A DNA stretch of 64,000 bases. Source: Oceanithermus profundus DSM 14977. GTDB lineage: Bacteria; Deinococcota; Deinococci; Deinococcales; Marinithermaceae. Where the stretch lies: the NCBI RefSeq assembly GCF_000183745.1, contig NC_014761.1, positions 868,001 through 932,000 of the forward strand, written 5' to 3'. A program made the translations under genes and the position numbers. The notes under the pieces are model-generated. The model was given only the letters and a program-made list of their open reading frames with translations, ran no database searches and was not told the DNA's origin. Shown piece after piece: positions 18,682-27,643 of this stretch (within the stretch, counting starts at the first letter, position 1; each line of letters begins with the position of its first letter).

Positions 18682-20178
18682 ATGAACGACGCACTGCGCA
18701 AACGCATCCAGCACCGGCTCGCCGGCGAACGGGGGACGATCTTCAAGGACGCCCCCTTCCGCGTCACCGTGGCCTACCCCAACACCTACGCGGTGGCCAT
18801 GGCCTCGCTGGGCTTCCAGACCGTCTACCGCCTCTTCAACGCCGAGCCCGACTTCGCCGCCGAGCGCGCCTTCCTGGAGGACGCCGAGCTCGCCCCGCCG
18901 GGGCGGCTCGTCACCTACGAGTCGGGCCGCTACGCCGGCGACGCCCACGTCTTCGGCATCTCCGTGGCCTTCGAGCTCGACCTGGTCAACGTCGTGCGCC
19001 TGCTGCGGGCGGCGGGGCTCGAGCCGCTGCGCGAGGAACGCGACGCCCGCGACCCCGTCGTCCTCGTCGGGGGTCCCCTCACCAGCTCCAACCCCTGGCC
19101 GCTCGCCCCCTTCGCCGACGCGATCCTGATCGGCGACGGCGAACAGACCGTCCCCCTTCTGGCCGAGGCCTACCGCCAGGCGGCGAGCAAGGCCGAGTTC
19201 CTGGACCTGATCGAGGGGATGCCGGGGGTCTTCCTCCCGGACCGCGACGCCCGCGAACCCCACTGGGCCACCGCGCCCCTCGACGAGCTGCCCGTCTATT
19301 CCCAGATCGTCGCCGAGGAGTCCGAGTTTCCCGGCGTCTTCCTGGTCGAGGCCGAGCGCGGCTGTCCGCGGCCCTGCACCTTCTGCCTGGCGCGGACGAT
19401 GTACGGCCCCACGCGCAACGTCCCCGCCGAGCGGGTGCTCGAGGTCGTGCCCGAGGGCGTGGCCAAGGTGGGGCTGGTGGGCGCGGCGCTCTCCGACTAC
19501 CCCCACATCAAGCGCGTGGGGCGGGCGCTGCTCGAGCGCGGCGTCAAGCTTTCGGTCTCGAGCATCCGCGCCGACCGGGTGGACGCCGAACTCGCCGCCA
19601 TCCTCAAGGAAGGCGGCCTGCGCACCTTCACCATCGCCTCCGACGGCCCCAGCCAGCGTCTGCGCGACCTCCTCAAGAAGCAGATCACCGAGGACCACCT
19701 GCTCAGGGCCGCCGAGATCGCCCGCGACCTGGGCTTCAAGGGATACAAGCTCTACCAGATGATCGGCCTGCCTACCGAGACCGACGACGACATTAGCGAG
19801 ATGATCGCGTTCACCCGCCGGGTCGCCGAGATCACCCCGGTGGCGCTGGGCATCTCGCCCTTCGTGCCCAAGCGCCACACCCCCCACTGGGGGGACCGCT
19901 TCGCCGGGATCAAGACGATCGAAGCCCGGCTCAAGCGCATCCAGAAGGAGCTGCGCAAGCTGCGGCCGCGCGTCGAGGTGCGCTCCACCAGCGCCAAGTG
20001 GGCCTGGATCGAGGCGGTGATCGCCCGCGGCGGGCCCGAGGTGGGGCTGGCGGCGCTGCGACTGGAAGAGGGCGAGTCCTTCGCCGGCTGGAAGCGCGCC
20101 CTCGCCGAGGTGGGCTGGCGCGACCCGCTCACCCTGCCCGAGCCCGAGGGCGCGGCCCTGCCGCTGGTGCTGGGGTAG
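18682..20178 (+). CDS. B12-binding-domain radical SAM protein
   Basis: 498 residues. The N-terminal half (about 20-205) resembles a cobalamin-binding Rossmann domain, with VFGISVAFELDLVNVVRLLR and VLVGGPLTSSNPWPLAPFAD. The radical SAM barrel begins at VEAERGCPRPCTFCLART, where Cys228, Cys232 and Cys235 form the CxxxCxxC [4Fe-4S] ligands. Substrate unknown; related proteins include methyltransferases. The start codon abuts the T-run of a terminator and has no ribosome-binding site. folC follows after 3 nt and is probably co-transcribed. Confidence 0.85.
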   Translation: MNDALRKRIQHRLAGERGTIFKDAPFRVTVAYPNTYAVAMASLGFQTVYRLFNAEPDFAAERAFLEDAELAPPGRLVTYESGRYAGDAHVFGISVAFELDLVNVVRLLRAAGLEPLREERDARDPVVLVGGPLTSSNPWPLAPFADAILIGDGEQTVPLLAEAYRQAASKAEFLDLIEGMPGVFLPDRDAREPHWATAPLDELPVYSQIVAEESEFPGVFLVEAERGCPRPCTFCLARTMYGPTRNVPAERVLEVVPEGVAKVGLVGAALSDYPHIKRVGRALLERGVKLSVSSIRADRVDAELAAILKEGGLRTFTIASDGPSQRLRDLLKKQITEDHLLRAAEIARDLGFKGYKLYQMIGLPTETDDDISEMIAFTRRVAEITPVALGISPFVPKRHTPHWGDRFAGIKTIEARLKRIQKELRKLRPRVEVRSTSAKWAWIEAVIARGGPEVGLAALRLEEGESFAGWKRALAEVGWRDPLTLPEPEGAALPLVLG

Positions 20179-20181
20179 GCG

Positions 20182-21327
20182 GTGTACGCCGAGGCGGTTC
20201 GCTGGCTCGAGGCGCAGCGGCGCGCCGGCCGCGAGCGCGGCGCCCGCCGATTGCGCGCCGCCTGGGCGCGCCTGGGCGGCGCGCTGCCGCGGACCCGCTT
20301 CGTGCACGTCGTGGGGACGAACGGCAAGGGCAGCGTGGCCGCCTACCTGGAGCAGGGTTTCCTCGCCGCCGGGGTGCGCGCCGGGGCGTTCACCAGCCCC
20401 CACCTCGTCGATCCGCGCGAGCGCGTACGGGTGGATGGCGCACCCGCAAGCCGCGAGGCGCTCATCGAATTCGCGGCGCGCGCCCGCGCGCTCGACCTGG
20501 ACGACCCCCCGGCCTTCTTCGAGTGGATGCTCGCCTTCGCCCTCGAGCGCTTCGCGGTCGAGAGAGTGGCCTGGGCGGCGCTCGAGGCCGGGGTGGGGGG
20601 TGCGAGCGACGCCACGTCCTTCGTCCGCGAGCAGGTGGCCCTGACCGTGCTCACCAACGTGGGCGAGGACCACCTGGCAAGCTTCGGTTCGCTCGAGGCG
20701 CTGGCGCGGGACAAGGCGGAGGCGGTGCGGCCGGGAACGCCCGTGGTGAGCGCGGCCCGCGGCCGGGCGCTCGACGTCCTGCGCGAGGTCGCCCGTGCGC
20801 GGAGCGCGCCCCTCCACGTCTACGACCCCGAGGACCCGCTCTTCGCGCTTCCGGCGCCGCCGGCGCTCGCGGGGGCCTTCCAGCGGGAGAACGCGGCGCT
20901 GGCGGGGGCGGCGCTGCGGCTCCTGGGCTTCGGCGAGGCGGTGGTGCGGGCGGCCCTCGCAAACGCCCGCCTGCCCGGCCGCCTCGACCGGCGCCGCTTC
21001 CGCGGCCGGCCCGTCCTGCTCGACGGCGCCCACAACCCGCCCGCCGCCCGGGCGCTGGCCGCCGAGCTGCCCCGGCGCTACCGCCTCGTCTTCGGCGCCC
21101 ACCCGCACAAGCGCGTCGGCCCGATGCTCGAGCTCCTGGCGGCGCGCGCCGGCGGCACCGTGCTCACCTGGCCCCTGCCCGGATCGCAGGGGGGGTATGC
21201 CTACGAACCCGACCCCCTCGCGGCCCTGGCGCTCGCTGCGGAGTCGGCGCGCGAAGACGAGCCCGTGGTGGTCACGGGCTCGCTCTACCTGGTCGGTCGG
21301 CTACTCGGCTCGGGCTTCCTTGAGTAG
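20182..21327 (+). CDS. folC: Folylpolyglutamate synthase / dihydrofolate synthase
   Basis: 381-residue Mur-ligase-family enzyme adding glutamate to dihydropteroate or folates. The P-loop is VVGTNGKGSVAAYLE near residue 40. FTSPHLVDPRERVRVDG and LEAGVGGASDATSFV are FolC hallmarks, and the C-terminal domain has LLDGAHNPPAARALA. Slightly short for the family (about 410-430). GTG start 3 nt after the radical SAM stop. Its 3' end overlaps the convergent lipoprotein gene by 27 bp. Confidence 0.92.
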   Translation: MYAEAVRWLEAQRRAGRERGARRLRAAWARLGGALPRTRFVHVVGTNGKGSVAAYLEQGFLAAGVRAGAFTSPHLVDPRERVRVDGAPASREALIEFAARARALDLDDPPAFFEWMLAFALERFAVERVAWAALEAGVGGASDATSFVREQVALTVLTNVGEDHLASFGSLEALARDKAEAVRPGTPVVSAARGRALDVLREVARARSAPLHVYDPEDPLFALPAPPALAGAFQRENAALAGAALRLLGFGEAVVRAALANARLPGRLDRRRFRGRPVLLDGAHNPPAARALAAELPRRYRLVFGAHPHKRVGPMLELLAARAGGTVLTWPLPGSQGGYAYEPDPLAALALAAESAREDEPVVVTGSLYLVGRLLGSGFLE

Positions 21328-22377
21328 GTTCCCCTTTTCGTCGAGGAACCGCACCTTGGTCGGTTTCCCCTGAACGCGCAAGAGCAGGTAGGGGCTCGTG
21401 ATCGCCTGGGTGACCAGGCTGCCCGGCTTGGGCTGGATCAGCTGCAGCTGCACGACGAGCACGTCGTCCTTCAAGAGGACGCGGAGCACCTTGAGGGCGT
21501 AGCCGCCGGTCGGTTTGGTGCCCCAGAAGAAGGCGACCACGCTGTCGCGCCGGAAGTCGATCGCGGGGGGCGCCGGTTGGGGAACCCGGCGGCCCGCGGC
21601 CAACGGCCAGACCTTTTGCAGGAAGGTTTTCTCGGTGACGGCCAGGACCGCGTAGGGTTGGGTGTCCGCGTAGGCGCTGAAGGGGCCCTTGTCCAGGACC
21701 TCCCAGGCGGGCGCCGGCGGGGTGACGGGACCCAAGACGAACTCCTTTGGAACGCCGTACTGCACGGCGAGGCTGACCTTGCGGTAGGTCCGGGGCTTGG
21801 GGTCGAAGCGGTAGTCGGGGTAAACGGCGTCGCTGAGCTGGTAGACGACGAGCGGACGGTTGCCCGAGCGGGCCAGGGCCTCGTTGAGGACCACCTTGGT
21901 TTCTGCGCGTTCCAAGCCCTGCAGCACGGGGTAGGCGGGGACGCCGTCGCTGCGGATGCGGCTGCCGGCCTTCAACTTCCCGGCGAGGCGGAACCAGGTG
22001 CCGTCGTAGAGCCAGACCCCCTCCAGGTCCACCCGTGTCTCGACGACGTAGTCGAACCCGGGCAGGGCCTCGACGGTCTGCGCAGGAAGGCGCAGCGGTG
22101 GGAGGACCTCGCGCAGGTTGGGTTGGCCGTCCACCCACAGGGCTCCGGGAACCGACCAGATGTGCTCGCGGGCGGGGGCGGGCTCGAGAACGAGCGGTCG
22201 CCCGTCGAGGTAGACCGTCTGCGGATCGCCGAAGAAGTAGGTCCAGCGTTCCGAGGCCTCGGGGGTGAGCCACTCGATCTCGGTCACGCTGTAGCGCGGG
22301 CCGGTTTCCACCAGTACGGGCACGCAGGCGCTCAGCCCCAGGGCGAGCAGTCCCAGCGACAGTTTCCAGAGCTTCAT
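21301..22377 (-). CDS. Lipoprotein with C-terminal PrcB-type domain
   Basis: 358 residues from the ATG at 22377-22375; this start is chosen over a GTG 6 nt upstream because TAGACT ends exactly 6 nt before the ATG. Lipobox LGLSAC gives a lipidated Cys near residue 19. Residues 255-345 resemble the PrcB_C domain: DSVVAFFWGTKPTGGYAL and later QPKPGSLVTQAITSPYLLL. In spirochetes PrcB partners a protease, but no protease is adjacent here. The first 230 residues are unassigned. Anchored outside the inner membrane. Confidence 0.75.
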   Translation of the reverse strand: MKLWKLSLGLLALGLSACVPVLVETGPRYSVTEIEWLTPEASERWTYFFGDPQTVYLDGRPLVLEPAPAREHIWSVPGALWVDGQPNLREVLPPLRLPAQTVEALPGFDYVVETRVDLEGVWLYDGTWFRLAGKLKAGSRIRSDGVPAYPVLQGLERAETKVVLNEALARSGNRPLVVYQLSDAVYPDYRFDPKPRTYRKVSLAVQYGVPKEFVLGPVTPPAPAWEVLDKGPFSAYADTQPYAVLAVTEKTFLQKVWPLAAGRRVPQPAPPAIDFRRDSVVAFFWGTKPTGGYALKVLRVLLKDDVLVVQLQLIQPKPGSLVTQAITSPYLLLRVQGKPTKVRFLDEKGNLLKEARAE

Positions 22378-22383
22378 ACGCAC

Positions 22384-22389
22384 AGTCTA
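22384..22389 (-). promoter_or_regulatory. Leaderless -10 box TAGACT of the PrcB-domain lipoprotein gene
   Basis: TAGACT on the minus strand, 6 nt before the ATG at 22377; it decides the start. Confidence 0.6.
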
Positions 22390-22432
22390 AAGTACCTTTC
22401 TTATTTCCGCATTAGGTCGCATGAACGCGGCC

Positions 22433-23299
22433 TTAACGTGAGGTCCGCGGGTCGAGGGCGTCGCGCAGGCCGTCGCCCAGGAGGTTGAACCCCAGCACCG
22501 CGATCATGATGGCCACGCCGGGGAAGAGGCTGATCCAGGGGGCCCGGGTGAAGTAGAGGAAACCCTTGGAGATCATCAAACCCCATTCGGGCTGCGGCGG
22601 CTGCGCGCCCAGCCCCAGGAAGCCCAGGCCCGCCGCATCCAGGATCGCCGTCGCGATCGAGAGGGTGGCCTGAACGATCAGCGGTGAGAGCCCGTTGGGG
22701 AGGATGTGGCGGAAGATGATGCGCGCCCGCCCCGCCCCGAGCCCTTCCGCGGCGGCGACGAAGTCCTGCTCCTTGAGCGAGAGCACCACGCTGCGGGTAA
22801 GACGGGCGTAGATGGGAATCTGGACGATCCCCACCGCGATCATCGCGTTGGATATTCCCGGACCGATGACGGCCACGATGGCGATTGCGAGCAGGATCGA
22901 CGGGAAGGAGAGCATGATGTCGACGAGCCAGCTGATGAGCATGTCGGTGCGGCCGCCAAAGTAGCCGGCGAGCAGCCCCAGGAAGGTGCCGGCGACGACG
23001 GCGATGCCCACGGCGAAGACCCCCACCCGGAGCGAGATGCGGGAACCGTGGACGACGCGGGTGAAGATGTCGCGCCCCAGCTCGTCGGTGCCCATGATGT
23101 GCTCCGCGGAGGGAGGCTTGAGGCGTTCGCGCAGGTTGCGGTCCTTGGTCGCGTCGTAGGGCATGATCAGGGGGGCGAGCAGGGCGAGCAGGACGAAGAA
23201 CCCCACGATCAAGAGGCCGGCCTTGCCGGAGCTCGAGCGCATGAAGCGTCGCCAGGCCTGCTGGGTCGGCGTGCGCATGTAGGCTTCGGAGGTTGCCAT
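22433..23299 (-). CDS. Peptide/nickel-type ABC transporter permease (DppC/OppC family)
   Basis: 288-residue inner-membrane permease. The ATG at 23299 is preceded by AGGAG and starts MATSEAYMRTPTQQAWRR. Upstream frames are shadows of the neighbouring permease. The N-terminal OppC helix is GLLIVGFFVLLALLAPLI. The periplasmic stretch EHIMGTDELGRDIFTRVVHG and the EAA loop VAAAEGLGAGRARIIFRHILP are diagnostic. Last gene of the binding protein-permease-permease set, 8 nt after the DppB-like gene. Confidence 0.93.
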   Translation of the reverse strand: MATSEAYMRTPTQQAWRRFMRSSSGKAGLLIVGFFVLLALLAPLIMPYDATKDRNLRERLKPPSAEHIMGTDELGRDIFTRVVHGSRISLRVGVFAVGIAVVAGTFLGLLAGYFGGRTDMLISWLVDIMLSFPSILLAIAIVAVIGPGISNAMIAVGIVQIPIYARLTRSVVLSLKEQDFVAAAEGLGAGRARIIFRHILPNGLSPLIVQATLSIATAILDAAGLGFLGLGAQPPQPEWGLMISKGFLYFTRAPWISLFPGVAIMIAVLGFNLLGDGLRDALDPRTSR

Positions 23300-23307
23300 G
23301 GCGTCTC

Positions 23308-24363
23308 CTATTGGTACTGGATCCGCGGGTCGAAGAACCCGTAGGAAAGGTCCACGAGGGCGTTGATGATGACGTAGACGGTGGCGATGAAGAGCGTGCC
23401 GCCCTGCACGATCGGGTAGTCGCGCGCGCCGATGCCGTCGTAGAGCCACTTGCCGATGCCGGGCCAGTTGAAGATCGTCTCGGTCAGGATCGCACCGGTG
23501 AGCAGCGTCCCGAACATCAGCCCGATCACCGTGATGACCGGGAGCATGGCGTTGCGCAGGGCGTGCTTCCAGATGACGACGCGTTCCGAGAGCCCCTTGG
23601 AACGGGCGGTGCGGATGTAGTCCTGGCTGAGCACCTCGAGCATCGCCCCGCGCATCATCCGGGCGATGACCGCGGTGGGGATGCTGCCGAGCGCCAGCGC
23701 CGGCAGGATCAGGTGGCGCAGTGCGTTGCGGGTGGCCGCGAAGTTTCCGGTGATCAGCCCGTCGATTACGTAAAAACCAGTGACCGGGGTGAGTTGCACG
23801 CCCACGTCGAGCCGCCCGGAGGGCGGCAGCCAGTGCAGGTTCACGGCGAAGAGGTAGATGAGCAGCAGGCCGAGCCAGAAGATCGGCATCGAGATGCCCA
23901 CCAGCGCCGCGGTCATCACGCTCAAGTCGAGCCAGCTGTTCTTGCGCACCGCGGCCATGATGCCGGCCGGGATCGCCAGCATCAGCGCGATCAGCATCGC
24001 GCCCACCGAAAGCTCGAACGTCGCGGGGAAGCGGGCCCGCAGCTCGGTGGCCACGTCCACCTTGGTGAAGATCGACTGGCCCAGGTCGCCGTGCAGGATG
24101 CGCGTGACGAAGGTAAAGTACTGGCTTTCAAAAAGTGCGGCGGGGGATTTCTTTTCCACGGCCGCATCGAAGTTGAAAAAGAGGGGTTTGTCGAGGTTGA
24201 GTTGTTTTCTGAGTTTTTCGAGCGATTCGGGCGTCGCACGTTCGCCCAGCATGACGACCGCGGGATCGCCGGGGATCATGTGGATGAAGGTGAAGACGAG
24301 CAGGCTGACGCCGAAGAGAACGGGGATAAGGCTCAAAAAACGGCGGATGGCGTAGGCGGTCAC
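23308..24363 (-). CDS. Peptide/nickel-type ABC transporter permease (DppB/OppB family)
   Basis: 351-residue permease with six or so helices. N-terminus YAIRRFLSLIPVLFGVSLLVF and IHMIPGDPAV are family signatures. The EAA motif is IRTARSKGLSERVVIWKHALRN, contacting the ATPase. A periplasmic insert of about 40 residues follows helix 1. It lies 54 nt downstream of the binding-protein gene across a strong hairpin, and pairs with the DppC-like permease. Confidence 0.94.
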   Translation of the reverse strand: MTAYAIRRFLSLIPVLFGVSLLVFTFIHMIPGDPAVVMLGERATPESLEKLRKQLNLDKPLFFNFDAAVEKKSPAALFESQYFTFVTRILHGDLGQSIFTKVDVATELRARFPATFELSVGAMLIALMLAIPAGIMAAVRKNSWLDLSVMTAALVGISMPIFWLGLLLIYLFAVNLHWLPPSGRLDVGVQLTPVTGFYVIDGLITGNFAATRNALRHLILPALALGSIPTAVIARMMRGAMLEVLSQDYIRTARSKGLSERVVIWKHALRNAMLPVITVIGLMFGTLLTGAILTETIFNWPGIGKWLYDGIGARDYPIVQGGTLFIATVYVIINALVDLSYGFFDPRIQYQ

Positions 24364-24381
24364 GGAGCCTCCAAAGGGAAG

Positions 24382-24405
24382 GGGGCGCGGCCGCGGCCGC
24401 GCCCC
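24382..24405 (-). terminator. 24-bp perfect palindrome between binding-protein and permease genes
   Basis: GGGGCGCGGCCG and its exact complement with no spacer, 12 bp upstream of the binding-protein stop on the map. Without a clean T-run it more likely stabilises or attenuates the mRNA than terminates fully, giving more binding protein than permease. Confidence 0.6.
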
Positions 24406-24417
24406 GGTGAGGTTGCG

Positions 24418-25986
24418 TTACTTGACGGTGACCAGGTTGAGGTTCTCGGAGCTGCCCAGGGGGCTCGGCACCCAGCCCGACACGCCCTTGCGCACCGCGT
24501 GCAGCGGGTTGTTGTGGGCCACGGGGATCGAGAGCGTCAGCTCGTGCACCATCCGCTGCACCTTGGCGTAGAGCTCCTTGCGGGTCGCCATGTCGGGAGC
24601 GGTGCGCGCTTCGACGAGCATCTGTCCGATCTCTTCGCAGGCGGCGCTTTCACAACCGAGGTTGGTCTTGATCGAGGTGGGGCCGAAGAAGGTGAAGAGG
24701 TAGTTGTCGGGGTCGGGGTAGTCGGGGCTCCAGCCCAGCATGTACATGGGGAACTTGCCCTGGTCGTAGTCCGACAGGTAGGTGCCCCAGTCCTCGGTCT
24801 TGAGGGTGGCCTTGATGCCCACGTCCGCCAGGTAGGTGGCGATCGTCTCGGCGATCGGCTGCGGGGCGGGGAAGTAGGGGCGGCTCACCGGCATGTACCA
24901 GATCTCGGTCTCGAAGCCGTTCGGGTAGCCCGCCTCGGCCAGCAGCTTCTTGGCCAGGTCGGGGTTGTAGGTGTAGGCGGGGATGTTGCCGTCGCGGCCC
25001 CACATGGCCGGCGGCACGAACTCGGTCGCCCGCTCGCCCAAACCGGCGTAGAAGGCGTCGACGATCGCGTCCCAGTCCACCGCAGCGGCGATGGCCTTGC
25101 GCACGCGGATATCGTCGAGCGGCTTGTTCTTCTGGTGGAAGGCCAGGTAGCCGATGTTCAGGCCCTTCTGGACCACGGCCTCGAGGTTGGGATCGGCGTC
25201 GATGGTGACCTTGTCCTCGGGCGAGAGGTTGTTGGCGATGTGGATGGCGCCCGCCTTCAGCTCGGCGAGGCGCGAGGCCGGCTCGGGGATGCCGCGGAAG
25301 ACGAGGGTGTCCACCTTGGCCTTTTCACCCCAGTAGGCGTCGTTGCGCTTCAGCACGACCTTGTCACCGATCACCCACTTGTCGAACTTGAAGGGGCCGG
25401 TCCCCACCGCGCCCACCTCGGGGGTGCCGTACTTCTCGGGGTTGGCCATCACGGCCTTGGGCGAGTCGATGCCGAAGTAGCTGGCCCCGAGCATGTTGGG
25501 GAAGAAGCCCACCGAGTCGGTGAGGTAGAACTTGACGGTGTACTCGTCGACGACCTCCACGCGGTCGATGATCGAGCCGTCGCCCTTGAAGCCGCCGAAG
25601 ACCCAGGTGAAGGGGACGAACTGCTTGTTCCCGCGGTACTTGTTGTTCGGGTCGTTCCAGCGGTCGATGTTGAACTTCACGGCCTCCGCGTTGAAGGGGG
25701 TGCCGTCGTGGAACTTGACGCCCTGGCGCAGCTTGAAGGTCCACTCCTTGGCGTTGTTGCTGGCTTCCCAGGAAAGCGCCAGACCGGGGATCGGGTCGAC
25801 CGTGCCCGGTTTGAAGGCCACCAGCGTCTCGGTGATCTGGTAGGCCACCCGGAGCGAGTTCCCGTCCTGCGCGTCGGAAGAATCCAGGGTCTTGGGCAGG
25901 TCGCTCTGCCCGTAAATGAGGGTCTGCGCCGAAGCCACACCGAACGCAAGGCTAAGGGCCAAGAGTCCTATGATCCATCGCTTCAT
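24418..25986 (-). CDS. Extracellular solute-binding protein, family 5 (peptide/nickel type)
   Basis: 522 residues with a Sec signal peptide (MKRWIIGLLALSLAFGVASAQ; no lipobox Cys). SBP_bac_5 features include SDLPKTLDSSDAQDGNSLRV, WTFKLRQGVKFHDGTPFNAE and LGWSPDYPDPDNYL. It captures peptides or similar solutes in the periplasm. First gene of the operon; AAGGAG precedes the ATG. No ATPase genes follow. Confidence 0.93.
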   Translation of the reverse strand: MKRWIIGLLALSLAFGVASAQTLIYGQSDLPKTLDSSDAQDGNSLRVAYQITETLVAFKPGTVDPIPGLALSWEASNNAKEWTFKLRQGVKFHDGTPFNAEAVKFNIDRWNDPNNKYRGNKQFVPFTWVFGGFKGDGSIIDRVEVVDEYTVKFYLTDSVGFFPNMLGASYFGIDSPKAVMANPEKYGTPEVGAVGTGPFKFDKWVIGDKVVLKRNDAYWGEKAKVDTLVFRGIPEPASRLAELKAGAIHIANNLSPEDKVTIDADPNLEAVVQKGLNIGYLAFHQKNKPLDDIRVRKAIAAAVDWDAIVDAFYAGLGERATEFVPPAMWGRDGNIPAYTYNPDLAKKLLAEAGYPNGFETEIWYMPVSRPYFPAPQPIAETIATYLADVGIKATLKTEDWGTYLSDYDQGKFPMYMLGWSPDYPDPDNYLFTFFGPTSIKTNLGCESAACEEIGQMLVEARTAPDMATRKELYAKVQRMVHELTLSIPVAHNNPLHAVRKGVSGWVPSPLGSSENLNLVTVK

Positions 25987-26017
25987 ATGCTGCTCCTTTC
26001 GTCCGCGGCGTGCGCGG

Positions 26018-26067
26018 CTGTAAATTCGCTACAGTGCAAGTATACTCAACTTTCTCACCTGGATAAA
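26018..26067 (-). promoter_or_regulatory. Promoter of the peptide-type ABC operon
   Basis: TTTATC (complement of 26062-26067), 17-nt spacer, TATACT (complement of 26039-26044). A short inverted repeat CTGTA-7-TACAG at 26018-26034 overlaps the predicted start point and could be an operator. Confidence 0.5.
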
Positions 26068-26105
26068 GCGCGCAAGGGGCTCCGGCGGCGGCCCGTCGCA
26101 TAAAG

Positions 26106-26131
26106 GACCGCCGCCCCGAGGGGCGGCGGTC
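26106..26131 (-). terminator. Intrinsic terminator of the liv operon
   Basis: Twelve-base perfect arms GACCGCCGCCCC/GGGGCGGCGGTC around a 2-nt gap, followed on the minus strand by CTTTAT, 16 bp after the livF stop. Confidence 0.8.
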
Positions 26132-26147
26132 GCGGGGCGCGGCCGGG

Positions 26148-26870
26148 TCAGACCTCGCCCAGGTAGGCGCGGCGCATGGCCTCGTTGTGCAGGAGTTCCT
26201 GCGCCGGGCCCTCCAAGACCACCTCGCCGGTCTGCAGCACGTAGCCGCGGTCGGCGATCGAAAGCGCGATGTTGGCGTTCTGTTCGACGACGAAGACGGT
26301 GATGCCGCGTTCGTTGACGGTCTTGATGATCTTGAAGATCGTCTCCACCAGCTTGGGGGCGAGGCCCATCGACGGTTCGTCCATGAGGATGAGTTTCGGA
26401 CGGCTCATCAGCGCCCGCCCCATGGCGAGCATCTGCTGTTCGCCGCCCGACATCGTGCCCGCCATCTGGCCGAGGCGTTCCTCCAGCCGCGGGAAGAGCG
26501 AGAAGACGTAGTCCAGATCTTCCTTGATTCCCTTGGCGTCGTTGCGCAGGTACGCCCCCATCTCCAGGTTTTCGCGCACCGTCATCTTGGGGAAGACGCG
26601 GCGGTTCTCGGGCACCACGGCCATCCCCTTCTCGATGCGGTACGAGGTGGGCTTGGGGTCGATGCGCTCGCCGCGGAAGTAGACCTCGCCCTCGCCCACC
26701 TGCACCAAGCCGAGGATGGTCTTGAGGGTCGTGCTCTTGCCCGAGGCGTTGCCACCGAGCAGGCAGACCATCTCCCCGGGGTAAAGGACCATGTTGACCT
26801 GGTTCAAGGCGCGGATGGGGCCGTAGTAGGCGCTGACGTTCTTGAGTTCGAGAAGAGGTTCCGGCATCAC
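26148..26870 (-). CDS. livF: Branched-chain amino-acid ABC transporter ATPase LivF
   Basis: 240-residue cytoplasmic ATPase. Walker A GGNASGKSTT, signature TMSGGEQQMLAMGRAL, Walker B LILMDEPSMGL and the H-loop region VFVVEQNANIAL (Gln-Asn, as usual in LivF) are all present. Last of the five-gene liv operon; its ATG overlaps the livG stop by 4 nt. Confidence 0.95.
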   Translation of the reverse strand: MMPEPLLELKNVSAYYGPIRALNQVNMVLYPGEMVCLLGGNASGKSTTLKTILGLVQVGEGEVYFRGERIDPKPTSYRIEKGMAVVPENRRVFPKMTVRENLEMGAYLRNDAKGIKEDLDYVFSLFPRLEERLGQMAGTMSGGEQQMLAMGRALMSRPKLILMDEPSMGLAPKLVETIFKIIKTVNERGITVFVVEQNANIALSIADRGYVLQTGEVVLEGPAQELLHNEAMRRAYLGEV

Positions 26871-27643
26871 TCCTCCCTCCGGCCCAGGTAGGCCTCGATC
26901 ACCTTGGGATCGTTCACCACGTCCTTGTAGTCGCCTTCCGCGATCTTTTCGCCGTAGTCGAGCACCACGACCCGGTCGGAGATCTCGCCCACGAGGTTCA
27001 TCTTGTGTTCCACGAGCACGATGGTGTAGCCCCCCTCGTCGCGAAAACGGCGGATGATCTGGGTGATCTCCTTGGTCTCCTTGGGGTTCATCCCGGCGCT
27101 GGGCTCGTCGAGGAGGAGCAGCTTCGCGCCCGTCGCCATGGCGCGCGCCATCTCGGTGCGGCGGCGGTTGGCGTAGGAGAGGACGTAAACGGGCTGGTGC
27201 AAGCGGAAGCTCATCAGGCGGGGCCCGAAGAACGAGAGCTTCTCGAGCGCCACCTTGCGCATCTCTTCTTCTTCCTTGAGGTAGGCGGGGGTGCGCAGGA
27301 CGGCCGCCAGCCAGCCCGACTTGAGGCGGTGGTGCTGCGGAATCAATACGTTTTCCAGCACGGTCAGGTGGGTGAACAGCCGCAGGTTCTGGAAGGTGCG
27401 GGCGATGCCCTTGCGCGTCACCTTGTCCGGGGTCAGCCCGTTGATCCGCTCCCCTTCGAAGATGATGTCGCCGCGGTCGGGTTGGTACACCCCGGTGATC
27501 AGGTTGAAGAGGGTGGACTTGCCCGCGCCGTTGGGCCCGATGATGCTGACGATCTCGCCCTCGTTGACGGTGAGGCTGACGTTGCTGATGGCCTGGAGGC
27601 CGCCGAAGGCCTTGTAGAGGTTGCGCAGCTCAAGCAGAGGCAT
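26867..27643 (-). CDS. livG: Branched-chain amino-acid ABC transporter ATPase LivG
   Basis: 258-residue ATPase pairing with LivF. Walker A IGPNGAGKSTLFNLITG, Walker B KLLLLDEPSAGMNPKET and switch His in VLVEHKMNLV. The ABC signature is degenerate: VLSYANRRRTEMARAM (SYANR in place of SGGQQ), as is common in LivG. Overlaps livM by 14 nt. Confidence 0.95.
   Translation of the reverse strand: MPLLELRNLYKAFGGLQAISNVSLTVNEGEIVSIIGPNGAGKSTLFNLITGVYQPDRGDIIFEGERINGLTPDKVTRKGIARTFQNLRLFTHLTVLENVLIPQHHRLKSGWLAAVLRTPAYLKEEEEMRKVALEKLSFFGPRLMSFRLHQPVYVLSYANRRRTEMARAMATGAKLLLLDEPSAGMNPKETKEITQIIRRFRDEGGYTIVLVEHKMNLVGEISDRVVVLDYGEKIAEGDYKDVVNDPKVIEAYLGRREE

Noticed and set aside
22433-23449. Longer DppC-type permease start
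   Set aside because: The added 50 residues are Arg/His-rich out-of-frame shadow of the upstream permease; ATG 23299 has AGGAG and begins a normal permease.
23293-26103. Very long plus-strand frame of 936 residues opposite the ABC operon
   Set aside because: It is the antisense shadow of three clear transporter genes, with the His/Gln/Val/Gly-biased composition expected of GC-rich reverse frames.
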